DNA of 64,000 nucleotides from assembly GCA_963281255.1 (NCBI GenBank), contig OY725489.1, positions 248,001-312,000 of the forward strand. Reading direction: 5' to 3'. Made by a program: the position numbers and the translations under genes. Shown piece after piece: positions 31,401 to 41,177 of the stretch. How positions within the stretch are numbered: the stretch's first letter is position 1; each line of letters opens with the position of its first letter. The notes under the pieces are model-generated. The model worked only from the letters and a program-made list of their open reading frames with translations, was not told where the DNA came from and ran no database searches. This DNA comes from Aphrocallistes beatrix (taxonomy: Eukaryota; Porifera; Hexactinellida; Sceptrulophora; Aphrocallistidae).

Positions 31401-34400
31401 ACAGCTAGTCCAGACTCTTTCAAACTCCTTCTTTCGTTCCTCTATGTTTAACTCCAAATATTTATCAGCATTTTTCTCAATTGTTTCTTGAAACTTTGTC
31501 ATTTTCTCTGTTAGTTTTATTTCAGTCAATCTAGCTTTAATTTCGAATTTAATTTTATCTTCATAAATCTTTTTCTCGATGTAGATTAGTCTGCCCAAGT
31601 TTAACTTAGCTTCATCACATATATATCCCATTCTTTTGAGTAAGGAATCATCTTTACATTTTGTTTCAAAGTCTTTTAGAGCTTTCTCCTGATGTTCTTT
31701 GAATAAATCGTCGAGCTCTTTCTTGACATCTTCTAGTATCACTTTGGGAGGACTCGATCTGGTGATTTCTTTAATCTTTTTAAACAATTTTTCTGTCATA
31801 TTTCCATATTCTTCTTTTTTGGAATGAATTGTGCTTTCCATTAAGCCACTCACAATTGCGTTAAGTTTGTTGCTACACTTCAGTTCTTCTACATTTCTGT
31901 ACTTTACTATGTCTTGGTATTTTACGATTGTGTCCCAAATAACTCCAGACATCTCCAACCATTCACTCATTGTGTTGAATGGTGTTTCGTCATCAGAGGT
32001 ATCAGCTTTCAGTTGGTGAATAATGGACAAACGCAAATCAGCGCATCTATTTGCAAAGTCGATTGTAGGGGATAACTTGCAAAATTTCGAGTCGAATAAC
32101 TTGGTGATTTGAGTATTCAGAGATTCTGAGTTGAATGCTGAGGGAAGAACAAACAAGTTTTCTTCTGACACTTCTATTAGATCTGAAATTTTCGATCCTT
32201 CTATTTCCATTAGATACGACTCTTCATTCAGTTTCTCCAAAAGAGTGTTGATTGAGCTTAAATGTTTATCTGGATCTGGATCTGCATGTTGATTGAGAAC
32301 AAAGAATATTTTGGGAGCTTTCACTTTGCTAACTTTCAATTTGCTGAGAGAGTAAGCACATATTTGTAAAAGATTCCGCGTTTCTTCTCCGATATCACCT
32401 TTCACATTAATGATGACTACTTGTGACACCGCTAAACAGAACAACACCATTGTTCTATCAAAGTGAATGCAAGAAGTATCCTGTAGAGTGTTTCCTCTTT
32501 CAATTGCATCCAATCCTTCTGTATCGAGAATGAGGAAATGATCAGAGTTGTTGATTGGTCGACTGAGCTTTGAAAGAGATGCATAGATTCCTTTGGTGCA
32601 CCTGCCAGCACTAGTCAAGAACTTACAACCGAAACAGTAGTTCAGTAGCGTAGACTTCCCAGAACTCTGAGGTCCGAATATGCTCACTACTATGGGTGGT
32701 CTCTTTCTGCTATTAAGCGGGGTTGCTCCATGATTTTGTTTTTCATAGAGATGAGACAAAAGAATGTTAATGTCTTGGTTAAAGAATCTGAGATTATCGC
32801 CATCAATCAACTCGAATGGTTCTCCTCTCTCCACATATTTACTGAAATTTGATGAAAATGTCTTAAGATAAGCACTTTCGAGTTGATTTTCATTTTTTTT
32901 CATGAGGTTATATTTATTTGACAGCAAGGCTTCTCTCCAGAGAATTTCTAGAGTGTAGGATGTCTGATTAATTTCCGGGAAGGTCTGTTTGGAGAGAATA
33001 CTAAGTTCTTGAGACAATTTCCACAAAATAAGTGTTGAATTTTCCTGACTTAGAATTTCGTTGAAATGCAATACAACTGCACTCATTTTAGCATTTTCGA
33101 GATGCTTTGCGAGTTGCTCACATTTTCCATTCAATTTATCGATTTCTTTTTGATCCGTTTTGCTAGAAATTTCATAGAAACAACGCATGTATTCAATAAA
33201 ATGTGGATAATAACTTAGGAACGAGGATTCGACATTATTTTTATCTTGGAGATTAATGCTACAAATGTCATTGTTGATACTTTGGATCAATTCTTTCTCT
33301 GAAATATTCAAATTGCTTTGTCGGAGGAGTAACTTTTCGAGATAATCGGTTCCAATCGATCTGCTAGTACTTGTGGAATGTAAGACATTATATCCAATTT
33401 CTCTCAAAGTTTGCAGATCATTTTGTTCAAGGTTTGATAAATTTCTGATAAACAAAAAATGATACTTTTTCTTGTCAATATGACTTTCCTTGGGACTTAG
33501 TTCAGTGTCTGTACAATCTCGAATCAATACATAGACATACTTGGTTTGGCTCGTGATTTTATTTAAGTCTTCTACTAAGCGAGGGTAGTTCTTTGTATAA
33601 TCAGAATAACTCACATGAATCAATGCTATGTCCAAGTTTTGACAAATATCATGAATTAGATCAACATCTGAACATCCGTTACAGTCTATGTAAGCCCATT
33701 GAGTAGATTCATTACTATCTTTGTTCAGCTTTCCAAACAGATTTTTAGTCATCTGAATATCGATGGAACCTAAATGGAATGGACTGTTCTGAGAACTTCC
33801 TTTAACAAAATCAGTTTCAAACATTAAATCCAGTAGATGGGATTTCCCAATCGGATTCCAAGAAGCCCATCCTAACCCAAATGAAACTAAACCACTGAAC
33901 TGTTGAAGAGAGTACCAGAGTTCTTTACAGATTTCGAATCGACAAGATGTTTGTTCTGGAGGATAGGGACTAAGTATTGGAAAGTAGAATGGAACTGGAT
34001 TACTGAACGAATAATGTTCTATGCAGAGACCTCTGACTACGGGATCTGACATTTGAAAGATTATGTGGAATAAGTCCAGTGTAGTTAATTGTATGCTAGC
34101 TATGCTAGAGAGTATCCGTGCGAGTTCATCTAACGGTAAACTGCATTTGATGTAATAAAAAAACAGAGGCAAGAGTCCGTGAAATACCTTTTGTGGTGAT
34201 CCATGGAAATTCTTCGCATTTTGTATTAAGTTATCGAAAGAATCCGAGATAATCATTCTGTAAGTAGTATGTGATATTGGCATTTCTCCTCCGATATTTT
34301 TTTTCATGTTCTGAATTCGTTTCAATTGTTCTTGCCCACAAAAAGACAAGAGTTCTAAGTCTGGGGAATACTGTAGTAGATAATCTCTTATCACTCTCTC

Positions 34401-35240
34401 CGCCCTATTTAGTTTCAGGCTGAGATCTCCTACATTGTCCAGGGTACTTGCTCTGATGCTTGTCTTGGCTTTAACACTAAATGTATCATCGATTTCGAAG
34501 AAATTTTGTGATTCTTCAAATCTTTTGAAATAATCTTTGACAGCTGCATATTCGTCATGATTACTTTGCTCTAGCTCTAAACAAATTTCTTGTAGTTTCA
34601 AGTCTTTATTTGCAATCTTCTCTCTCAATTTAGCATTTGGTAATCTCTTAAAGTGTCTATGTATGATATCTAAAACCATGAGTCCATCGTTTCCTTTAAA
34701 TGATATGAATTTATCTTCGACATATGCATTGATCTTCTTTTCGGATAACTTTAATTCTTCTGCTATTTCTGTTATTGGAAATCCTTCATTTAAGCGTTCC
34801 TTTATGACCACCTTGTCATTTTCAGTTAATGGTTTATTTTCTTCAGACTCCGAATACGCTGAGACACTATCTTCGTCAATATTATCTGATACTCCAATAT
34901 GTTGTGGACTTTCCTTTCCTAGCTGTTCACAGTTCTTCACTTCTTCTTTAGGAATTTTACTGATCTTGTGAGCCTTTAATACATCTAGTACTTCTTTCGC
35001 AGCCTTGGCTTTCAAATTTAACTCTTGCGTCAAGGCATCTGGATGAACAATGTAGTATTGCTCTTGTTTAATAATAGATGCGACATTTTCTTCTGACATA
35101 TCTAGATCGAAAAGTTTCTCTTTTAAAGATTCTTTGTCTTGTATCTCCACATCTGCTGGAGTTGAACGGAACCAGTTTTTACATTTTTTCAAAGGGGATT
35201 GGAGACTTTGAGAAAAGTCAGTTAACATCTTCCGGGCCAT
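28473..35240 (-). CDS. Very large GVIN/VLIG-type GTPase A with C-terminal vWA domain
   Basis: One uninterrupted exon of 2,255 residues. Family members are large cytosolic GTPases, interferon-induced in vertebrates. Residues about 35-215 are helical, with helix-turn-helix-like modules (ITEIAEELKLSEKKINAYVE). About 440-600 is the VLIG-type pseudo-GTPase region, here with a P-loop-like NPIGKSHLLD. The main GTPase domain has G1 GPQSSGKST (856-864), the RCTKGIYASL switch region, G3 DTEGLD (906-911) and NQHADPD (about 980) in the G4 place. A long coiled region follows, then a zinc-binding-like cluster CKCPSCGKFCEKEI (about C1910) and a vWA-like domain: FVIDGTGLMG (D2055) with TYGGDGTESAMLHGL as the second metal-site segment. 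No signal peptide or membrane segment is seen. All catalytic motifs look intact. Confidence 0.9.
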   Translation of the reverse strand: MARKMLTDFSQSLQSPLKKCKNWFRSTPADVEIQDKESLKEKLFDLDMSEENVASIIKQEQYYIVHPDALTQELNLKAKAAKEVLDVLKAHKISKIPKEEVKNCEQLGKESPQHIGVSDNIDEDSVSAYSESEENKPLTENDKVVIKERLNEGFPITEIAEELKLSEKKINAYVEDKFISFKGNDGLMVLDIIHRHFKRLPNAKLREKIANKDLKLQEICLELEQSNHDEYAAVKDYFKRFEESQNFFEIDDTFSVKAKTSIRASTLDNVGDLSLKLNRAERVIRDYLLQYSPDLELLSFCGQEQLKRIQNMKKNIGGEMPISHTTYRMIISDSFDNLIQNAKNFHGSPQKVFHGLLPLFFYYIKCSLPLDELARILSSIASIQLTTLDLFHIIFQMSDPVVRGLCIEHYSFSNPVPFYFPILSPYPPEQTSCRFEICKELWYSLQQFSGLVSFGLGWASWNPIGKSHLLDLMFETDFVKGSSQNSPFHLGSIDIQMTKNLFGKLNKDSNESTQWAYIDCNGCSDVDLIHDICQNLDIALIHVSYSDYTKNYPRLVEDLNKITSQTKYVYVLIRDCTDTELSPKESHIDKKKYHFLFIRNLSNLEQNDLQTLREIGYNVLHSTSTSRSIGTDYLEKLLLRQSNLNISEKELIQSINNDICSINLQDKNNVESSFLSYYPHFIEYMRCFYEISSKTDQKEIDKLNGKCEQLAKHLENAKMSAVVLHFNEILSQENSTLILWKLSQELSILSKQTFPEINQTSYTLEILWREALLSNKYNLMKKNENQLESAYLKTFSSNFSKYVERGEPFELIDGDNLRFFNQDINILLSHLYEKQNHGATPLNSRKRPPIVVSIFGPQSSGKSTLLNYCFGCKFLTSAGRCTKGIYASLSKLSRPINNSDHFLILDTEGLDAIERGNTLQDTSCIHFDRTMVLFCLAVSQVVIINVKGDIGEETRNLLQICAYSLSKLKVSKVKAPKIFFVLNQHADPDPDKHLSSINTLLEKLNEESYLMEIEGSKISDLIEVSEENLFVLPSAFNSESLNTQITKLFDSKFCKLSPTIDFANRCADLRLSIIHQLKADTSDDETPFNTMSEWLEMSGVIWDTIVKYQDIVKYRNVEELKCSNKLNAIVSGLMESTIHSKKEEYGNMTEKLFKKIKEITRSSPPKVILEDVKKELDDLFKEHQEKALKDFETKCKDDSLLKRMGYICDEAKLNLGRLIYIEKKIYEDKIKFEIKARLTEIKLTEKMTKFQETIEKNADKYLELNIEERKKEFERVWTSCFIDDTKEEEESDLDEKFDDLYSVFRLESKTMENKNIIYDFFREFKFNMDKIIEELNKEILKKFRDESNIFSEADQFIYPWRENREPLKDMTPYPGRSKCEYLSKESLYITEVRNKKPDLDFRKCVPPECYPLIRYCSGYYNHPDIIWNPVKRKQILLLASNLEDPTDPERSTWEKLITDISKRVQEFTGSDQTISHSTVKEIVDFLSRICKLVNYEINFIEAKLTNAAERKISTLAFAFAFKSVLNAKFEKQREDKSDESEKKENDLEYFLQKVDNKILIRGDWDRTKMRNSDQTIANKFAGDFLASIWRGVNTACERSIYKDYFEKEAEILSHKNILLLANDKVTEEIQYASKSIQEERLKAFRTHLLNLLKAQNRPLIGMPPIPDPLPEDFPYPSLQIEENNFVVQFICNRIQTLKNLYQEEWKKLSKRLNAKISRNMKIQFFKQISIIKVVLEEFLKLLEGMCKEKDRLLEVGTDSDSHFEVAPGAATKESACDLGPKTREAPFKAMVLFLEKYLNPKVSPEEFNQFFTGVFEVDGVRMMRHHDTYVLFEKPHHPAQVLDEKIFKMLTDTNMFKSTETIFNIKMYVHEFLRTLNCFEYKVTSADYEKLLKDTKEKLDARVTSCSCKCPSCGKFCEKEIHPQEGKCQILTGHQICSMGGNVWNTNKNRTTILLMCEDYKEDSPVLIPGQNMKWSEFKEKCDQWDWNLPTDKKYVALQRENRDRMKKIWNIFGRGILKYYEKRDRQITYIPYTSPREIYESLFDLKYYVCFVIDGTGLMGETINTIKNWVSDFMEDTALGGTSYFRIIVYHGHAVSEKECVEKFPNNSEFTTDAESIQDFVDAITTYGGDGTESAMLHGLATATTESDWKSGYDIKNIISHFYYEPTEGCFDIFTARGKCENGCPFSWKRDIRDKIDKLKVDYRPSGLIKCTHPDFKNMSGKHISHKIPSEYTLHSGEKTKPKEEIFIDYQAEN

Positions 35241-35732
35241 CTCGTGTATAATGTTTGGCTAGTTTGAAACTATCTGGAATTGATTGTTGTAAGTACAGTA
35301 AACACTAATAAACAAGTGAGTAACAAAAATAGAACTCCCGCTATGATAGTCTACATAAATATCCTATCTGGGTTGAATGCGTTGGTTCCTAATTATTTAG
35401 ACCTAAGGGTTTCTAACAAATAGTTAAGTACGCTGCGCATAACATCATCTCCTTCTCATGAATAAATCTGAGTCGTCGCGACTCGCTGGGAAATAGCTCG
35501 TCCTCCCAGGGGACAAAGCCATTGGCTTCCGGCTGTGTGCGGGTTAAAAGTTAAAAAGTTTATAGATTTATATACCCCCCGAATCCATGCTAATATGTTC
35601 TCAGGGGGTTTACAATCTGGGTGAGGTGCTAAACCTACTGATAGTTGCTGAATGTGACACCACGCACCATCTACACCACATGGCACGCTCTTCTTACTCG
35701 TTCCACACTCACCTACCAGGGATTGGAACGAC
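35241..35732. other. Upstream region of GTPase A, no gene seen
   Basis: A 102-codon minus-strand ORF (35456-35764) has a Cys/His pattern that might come from the end of a retroelement ORF, but I cannot support this. The upstream block shared by the other GTPases is much weaker here (only ATAATGTTTGGCTA, next to the start). Confidence 0.25.
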
Positions 35733-36375
35733 AGCCTTTCTGTTCCCTCCGGAGATACTGACATCTACCATCTGATGGAGATAGAAACGATGATGATGAA
35801 GGAGGGAGAGAATGAGAAACCTTTGAAACAGGAGGAAGTCAATGAAGTCCACCGACGAGTCCTCAAATACCTCAAGCACAAACAACCGATTCATCGCTTT
35901 GCTTGTACCTCCCATGGAGACTAACAAACTCGAGGAACTCTTGCGGAGATCTCACAAGCAGACTGTGATGACTGGTTTATTCTCCCAAACCACTGACCAC
36001 TGAGATCTCCTACGTACTTCATACTTTGTGTTAACGCTTACTGACTTAATATTGCATACTATGATAGCTAAATTAATTAATGTTGTACGTTGTGGAATGC
36101 AGAACACTGTTTTTTTGTTACTATCGATTTTCTTTTATGACGATGCCATGGTGGACAGCCTCTATGTTGCTTTGGATGGCCGATTCCACAACGGACCAGC
36201 TGTACTCACTATACGATATAAACTTACTATAGGCACTGACCATTGGCACTGAGCATAGAAGCTACCCATATGGACCGACGATGTAAACTGACGATAGACA
36301 CTGACCATTGGTACTGATCATAGAAGCTATCCTTAGGCACCGACGATATAAACTGTTAATAGACACTGACCATCA
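35733..36375 (+). repeat. Three-copy dispersed repeat, copy 2, truncated
   Basis: It starts inside the ORF of the other copies (TCTGTTCCCTCCGGAGATAC) and the frame is broken. Its 3' end carries about two extra tandem units of roughly 72 bp (CACTGACCATTGGYACTGA, CATAGAAGCTAYCC, CCGACGAT, TAAACTG) between 36233 and 36375. Confidence 0.65.
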
Positions 36376-36745
36376 AACATGACTTAGGCGGGCTCATTTT
36401 ATATTGCAATCACGAACACGCGGGCGCCATAATGGAGTGTTTTGGAAGAGGCGCTGACATCAAATTTACTCTCTTGGGCTCCAAATGTCCCGCAACCCCC
36501 AGGTTGCCCACCGCTGATATTCAGTGTAATTACTTGATTATTCGAAATAATAATAACGATTTATAATAATTTGATTTGAATGATTAATTTTTTTGGGGTA
36601 GAGTATCGAGGTCTGAAAAGTTAAGAAACACTGACTTAGATTCACAAGTATTACTAATTATATTTTTAAAACAGCTGTGCTTAGAAAAAAATGGATCTCA
36701 ACCACAATCTAGATTAGAATAATCAACACATTTCCAACAACTTCT
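36376..36745. other. AT-rich spacer before NHL gene C
   Basis: I see no gene or clear repeat here. Confidence 0.3.
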
Positions 36746-36896
36746 TAGCCAATCAGTAGATTCCCTAACATTACAGTAGTTTCCATAGCAACCATTGACG
36801 TCAATTTGTATTATCATATTACATATAATACAGATTGTGTCTTCGTTAAAGTATAATATTTCTATTCACAACAAGATTCTTCCAAAGTCATTAGCA
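36746..36896 (+). promoter_or_regulatory. Conserved NHL-gene proximal promoter, copy 3
   Basis: GCCAATCAGTAG, then CCATTGACGTCAATTTG (TGACGTCA at 36796-36803), then ATATTACATATAATACAG. It precedes the ATG at 36897 with the same spacing as in the other copies. Confidence 0.6.
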
Positions 36897-38138
36897 ATGG
36901 CAACAAATATTCAAGAAAATATCCCAGAAATTGTCCCTTACGACACAATTGCGCATTTCGATCGCATCGCCGCGCGAATCACGGACACATTGAATGGCCT
37001 GATCGATCAGCTGATCGAGAGGAGAGACACTCTCTGCCAAGTAGTGGCACATCTTCGCGATGACTTCCACAACAAAGAGTCCACTCGTGTCGCAGCCATC
37101 GAAGAGTTGGATCAAACTCAGCTGCATCTGAATCAAATGAGTAAATTGAACATTAACCTCCCCGCTCACGAGCAAGCAGGACTCGTGTACGAACAGTACA
37201 AGCAGCAGCTGTGTGTTCCCACCCCACTCCCCAACCTCTCCTTCTCCTGTCCCACCCTCTCCCTCCTTCAGACCCAGATAGAGCAGTTCGGGGAGGTAGT
37301 CCAGCTGGAAGCACCGCATTACTCTCAAAAGACACAACCCATCCTAACCGCTGGGACGGAACGGAAAGGTGATAAGCAGCTTTATGGTACGGGACTGTCT
37401 CTAGACGAAGTGAATGAGAAGGTTTATATAGCGGATTGTGGGAACCATCGCGTACAGGCCTTCCAAGGAGAGTTCCTATCTCACTTTGGAGAGGAAGTAC
37501 TATACAGACCTTGGGGAATATCAGTCACTGATAATCACATCATCGTAACAAACTGTTGGTATCACACGCTATTTCAGTTCTGTAAGAACAGCCACCAACT
37601 ACTCAACAGAGCTGGTGGTTATGGGAATAATGAAGGACAGCTGTATTATCCACGGGGATTAAGTGTGGACTGGAATGGATATGTGTTTGTAGCTGACCAA
37701 TGGAACAACAGAGTATCCGTGTTCTCTAACCTCCTACACTACAAACAGACTATCGGACAAGGATCGCTATCTTACCCTCAAGACGTAAAACTAGCAACAG
37801 ATAAAGTGGTGGTACTAGACAGGAGTCCCAACTGCATCCACTTTTTCTCCAGAAGTGGAGACCTCCTTACCTCCTGTGTGTCTCGTGGAGAAGATCAGGG
37901 ATATTTGGTATGGAATCCTTATTTCTTCTGTCTGGACTCTGAACAGAATATCCTCGTTAGTGACTGGGGACACCATGCCATCAAGATACTTTCAAACTCC
38001 GGGGAGCTCCTCCACACCATTGGAAGGGAAGGGAACGGGAAAGGAGAATTCATTCGTCCATGTGGTATTGCCATTTCTAATTCTGGCATTTTGTTTGTGT
38101 TGTCTGATAATCCTAATTATTGTTTACAATTGTTTTAA
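36897..38138 (+). CDS. Coiled-coil NHL-propeller protein C
   Basis: 413 residues, no intron. An in-frame ATG at 36795 lies inside the conserved promoter block, so the start MATNIQENIPEIV at 36897, shared with the paralogues, is chosen. The coiled coil is the same as in copies A and B. The propeller has its own variants: YRPWG, NCWYH, YYPRG, DQWNN, SYPQD, DRSPN, WNPYF and DWGHH at the equivalent blade positions, and a two-residue deletion in blade 1 (VQAFQGEF against VQVLSFQGEF). It sits between the first two giant GTPases. The frame is intact. Confidence 0.88.
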   Translation: MATNIQENIPEIVPYDTIAHFDRIAARITDTLNGLIDQLIERRDTLCQVVAHLRDDFHNKESTRVAAIEELDQTQLHLNQMSKLNINLPAHEQAGLVYEQYKQQLCVPTPLPNLSFSCPTLSLLQTQIEQFGEVVQLEAPHYSQKTQPILTAGTERKGDKQLYGTGLSLDEVNEKVYIADCGNHRVQAFQGEFLSHFGEEVLYRPWGISVTDNHIIVTNCWYHTLFQFCKNSHQLLNRAGGYGNNEGQLYYPRGLSVDWNGYVFVADQWNNRVSVFSNLLHYKQTIGQGSLSYPQDVKLATDKVVVLDRSPNCIHFFSRSGDLLTSCVSRGEDQGYLVWNPYFFCLDSEQNILVSDWGHHAIKILSNSGELLHTIGREGNGKGEFIRPCGIAISNSGILFVLSDNPNYCLQLF

Positions 38139-38399
38139 AATGTTTATTTGGTTGTTGTTTGTTTTCTATTTTTGTCTAATTGTAGAACTGTGAAGTAAAT
38201 TCGATTTATTTGAATATTTAATTTGTTGTTATGAGTGTCCTACAAGATGTGGCACAGTGGTTTGAGATATTTTATTCTCTAAATGTGTGAAATTGCTTTG
38301 TTTTTAATTGGCTAATTAGGTGGATAACATGAAGTCATTTACTCGAGTTTCCTCTCACCCTGTGTCGCCAGCATTCCAACTACGCATCCCGTCGCTTGG

Positions 38400-38935
38400 G
38401 AGGGTTGCGAGGGTCTGTGTGGCTGGAATTCACAGCTGGCGGCTAAATATAACCCAGTCAACCTATAACAAGGGTTCCCAGACTTTGACCCACCTGGCTT
38501 CCTCTTGTCCGCTCTGCACAAGGCCGCCAAAGATCCATCTGTCCACCAGTACCCTCTGTCCAGAGGACACACGCCACTTCTCGAATCTATCGACAAGTTC
38601 TACTCCAGTGTCTTCCTCAGAATCCTGGATCCGAGTAAGAACGTGTTAGTGTCCAATGGGGCTTATGGGTGTCTTTTCTCGCTGTCTCAAGCTCTTGTGG
38701 ATAAAGGTGACGAAGTTGTGATTGTAGAACCATTTTACGACTGCTACATCAATCAGGTGATTCTGTCTGGTGGCACGATTAAGTATGTGCCACTTCGTGC
38801 CACTAAGGAGAATCCGAATGTGTCGCAAGATTGGGCTCTGGATTCTGACGAGTTGAAAGCTGCTTTCTCTGACAAAACTAAAATGGTTCTAATCAATAAT
38901 CCGAACAATCCATTGGGTAAAGTCTACTCTGAATC
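38400..38935 (+). pseudogene. Kynurenine aminotransferase-like pseudogene fragment
   Basis: An intronless fragment with the N-terminal part of a kynurenine/glutamine aminotransferase (PLP fold type I): SVWLEFT, a two-base frameshift, QLAAKYNPVNL, an in-frame TAA where the family has a residue, then QGFPDFDPPGF, NGAYGCLFSLSQAL, EPFYDCY and NNPNNPLGKVYS. It stops there, before the PLP-lysine region, at the junction with the dispersed repeat (39017). The lack of introns suggests a retrocopy, though the parent gene is not in view. Confidence 0.8.
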
Positions 38936-39016
38936 TCTTAGACACAGTGATACACGTAGGAATACCGCCGAACTCCTCAATCAAACTCCAGCCATGCGAC
39001 CAGGACATAACTCACA

Positions 39017-39846
39017 GCATGAAGGATAATACCGCGGCAGACTGTGTATGCTCATGATCTGCCTCGACAAGACAAAGGAAGTGGATCTGTTCAACGCTCT
39101 GAAATGCTGCAAGTCTCCTGAGCTGACGTGGAGGAGGAGACCTTCATCAATTCTTGGAAGAAGTCAGAGTCATTGCCAGGCTACTTATGTCGAAGACGAG
39201 GAGAGGAAGGTAGATACCATGGATGGTGATGATAACGACTATAATGATGAGATCGATGCCATGGAGGACAGCCTCTCTGTTCCCTCCGGAGATACTGACA
39301 TCTACCGTCTGATGGAGGTAGAAACGATGATGATGAAGGAGGGAGAGAATGTGGAACCTGAGAAACAGGAGGAAGTCAATGAGGTGAACTCCACTGACGA
39401 ACCTCAAATACCTCAAGCACAAACAACCGATTCATCGCTTCTGCTTGGACCTCCCATAGAGACTACCAAACTCGAGGAACTCTTGCGGAGACCTCACAAG
39501 CAGACTGTGATGACTGGTTTATTCTCCCAAACCACTGACCACTGAGATCTCCTACGTACTTCATACTTTTTGTTAACGCTTACTAACTTAATATTGCATA
39601 CTATGATAGCTAAATTAATGTTCTACGTTGTGGAATGTGGAACACTGTATTTTTGTTGCTATCGATTTTCTTTTATGACGATGCCATGGTGGACAGCCTC
39701 TCTGTTCCTTTGGATGACAGATTCCACAACAGACCAGCTGTACTCACTATACGATATAAACTGACCATTGGCACTTATCATTGAAGCTAACCATTGGAAC
39801 CAACTATATAAACTAACTATAGACACTGACCATTGGCACTGATCAG
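39017..39846 (+). repeat. Three-copy dispersed repeat, copy 3, with intact 165-codon ORF
   Basis: It matches 24213-25020 over most of its length. The ORF at 39048-39545 again starts MLMICLDKTKEVDLF and is intact; relative to copy 1 it has a short region altered by compensating indels (PSSILGRSQS against PHRFLEEVRS), so the frame was kept. Its 3' part has rearranged ACTGACCATTGGCAC units. The protein is not recognised. Confidence 0.5.
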
Positions 39847-41177
39847 CGAACTCACGCCTTGCACCACAATGCCATTGTGTCGCTACAGTGCCGACACATC
39901 TGTGGTTTGGTGGTGGTCCGTGTTGCCAGATGAAACTGTTTAGCATGTTAATGCCACACAGCCACATATTCATGCCAAGTTCTTGCCACAACTCAAATTT
40001 CTCGATTATAAAATCAGAACTTTTGTTCAAATCTATGAACTTTGTTCATGAAATGGCAACGCAGGTATATGATTGGGCTATGAATAGAGTTTCAGTGCTC
40101 TAGTTCCCAAAGGTTTCCGTAGGAGCATACACCGGACCTCCTAGCACAGCACTCTCGGACTCTGCACTCTGCCTCAGTTACGCAATGCAAATCCCGACAA
40201 GGTTCTGTCCAAAGGTTGGACTTCACCGGCAAATAGAATGTGTATATTGATAGTAAACAAGTTGTTTATGTTATTTTAATTCGTATTGTCCTGGAAAATT
40301 AGCATCTCAACCCGTCTTATCTTGGAAAAGTAGCATCTTAACCTGTCCCGTCTCGGAAATTTGGCATGCCCACGTTTGTCTACATCAATTTCTCTGTTTG
40401 CATAAAAATGCCCTCTACCATGGAAACTACTTATAATGGGGATAAAGACAAAGTTCCACGCTAACTATTTTAAAAAACACCTCCTGACATGGATATTTTT
40501 TTATTCTCAAGCCCAATAACTTATAATGTCAAAATTTAATTTTCAAATTTTGGACCATGAATGAAATAGTATCCTTAGACTTCCATAGCATTGAATAACA
40601 TCTACCTTCTATTGCACGAACTCCAAAATTTGAAGAAATTTATACCAGCAGATATATACCATGTATCAGAGTACCAAATCTGGAGGAATTTTTTACAAAA
40701 CAGCTCTACAATAAAGAATAATCTATAACAAATCCTCCTATGAGAGTTCCCTATTAGTTGAACTCCACTATACTTCAGAACAATATACTTATAAACCCAA
40801 ATCCTCACTTTTAGTCTCTACCTGTGGGAGATGGGGTAGCCATGGATAATCATATTGGTCTGTAATGAGTGAAAATCTCATGCACATATAGAATATTAGA
40901 ATCAAAGCAATCAACCCCATAAGTCAAATTAAATGTTGTGAAAATATGAATAACTAATATGTACATCAACTAATATCCTACATCACACACTAATGTTAAG
41001 CCTAGAGTCCTATACTACTAACAGAGAGTATCCTATGAGTTCAGAGATACGGAAAGTTAGGAACCTACTACTACACCTATAGCTACTAATTATAACACAC
41101 CACACATAAGTTGCTGATCACTCTAAGCCTAGCTAGTATACAAGATTGAATGATAGTTTTATTTGTCCGTTTTGTAG
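39847..41177. other. Spacer and 3' flank of GTPase B
   Basis: 39880-40230 has no supported gene. 40235-40275 resembles the 3' flank of the receptor gene at 18795. From about 40470 to 41110 the sequence matches the 3' flanks of the other two giant GTPases. Confidence 0.45.

Noticed and set aside
35456..35764. Minus-strand ORF as a retroelement zinc finger
   Set aside because: The Cys/His spacing does not fit a known motif and the ORF overlaps the dispersed repeat.
36795..36896. Extended N-terminus for NHL protein C from an upstream ATG
   Set aside because: The extra 34 codons overlap the promoter block that is conserved, and non-coding, in the other copies; MATNIQ at 36897 is the shared start.
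19968..37337. Long minus-strand ORFs (about 150 codons) inside each NHL gene
   Set aside because: They are antisense shadows of the coiled-coil region and are conserved only because the sense strand is.
20001..38138. Diversity-generating retroelement as the cause of NHL variation
   Set aside because: No template repeat/reverse transcriptase pair is present, the variable codons show no adenine-only bias, and the only RT remnant (25.8 kb) is a dead Ty3-type element.
38505..39029. Working aminotransferase gene
   Set aside because: It has an in-frame stop and a frameshift near the N-terminus, and the sequence ends before the PLP-binding lysine region.
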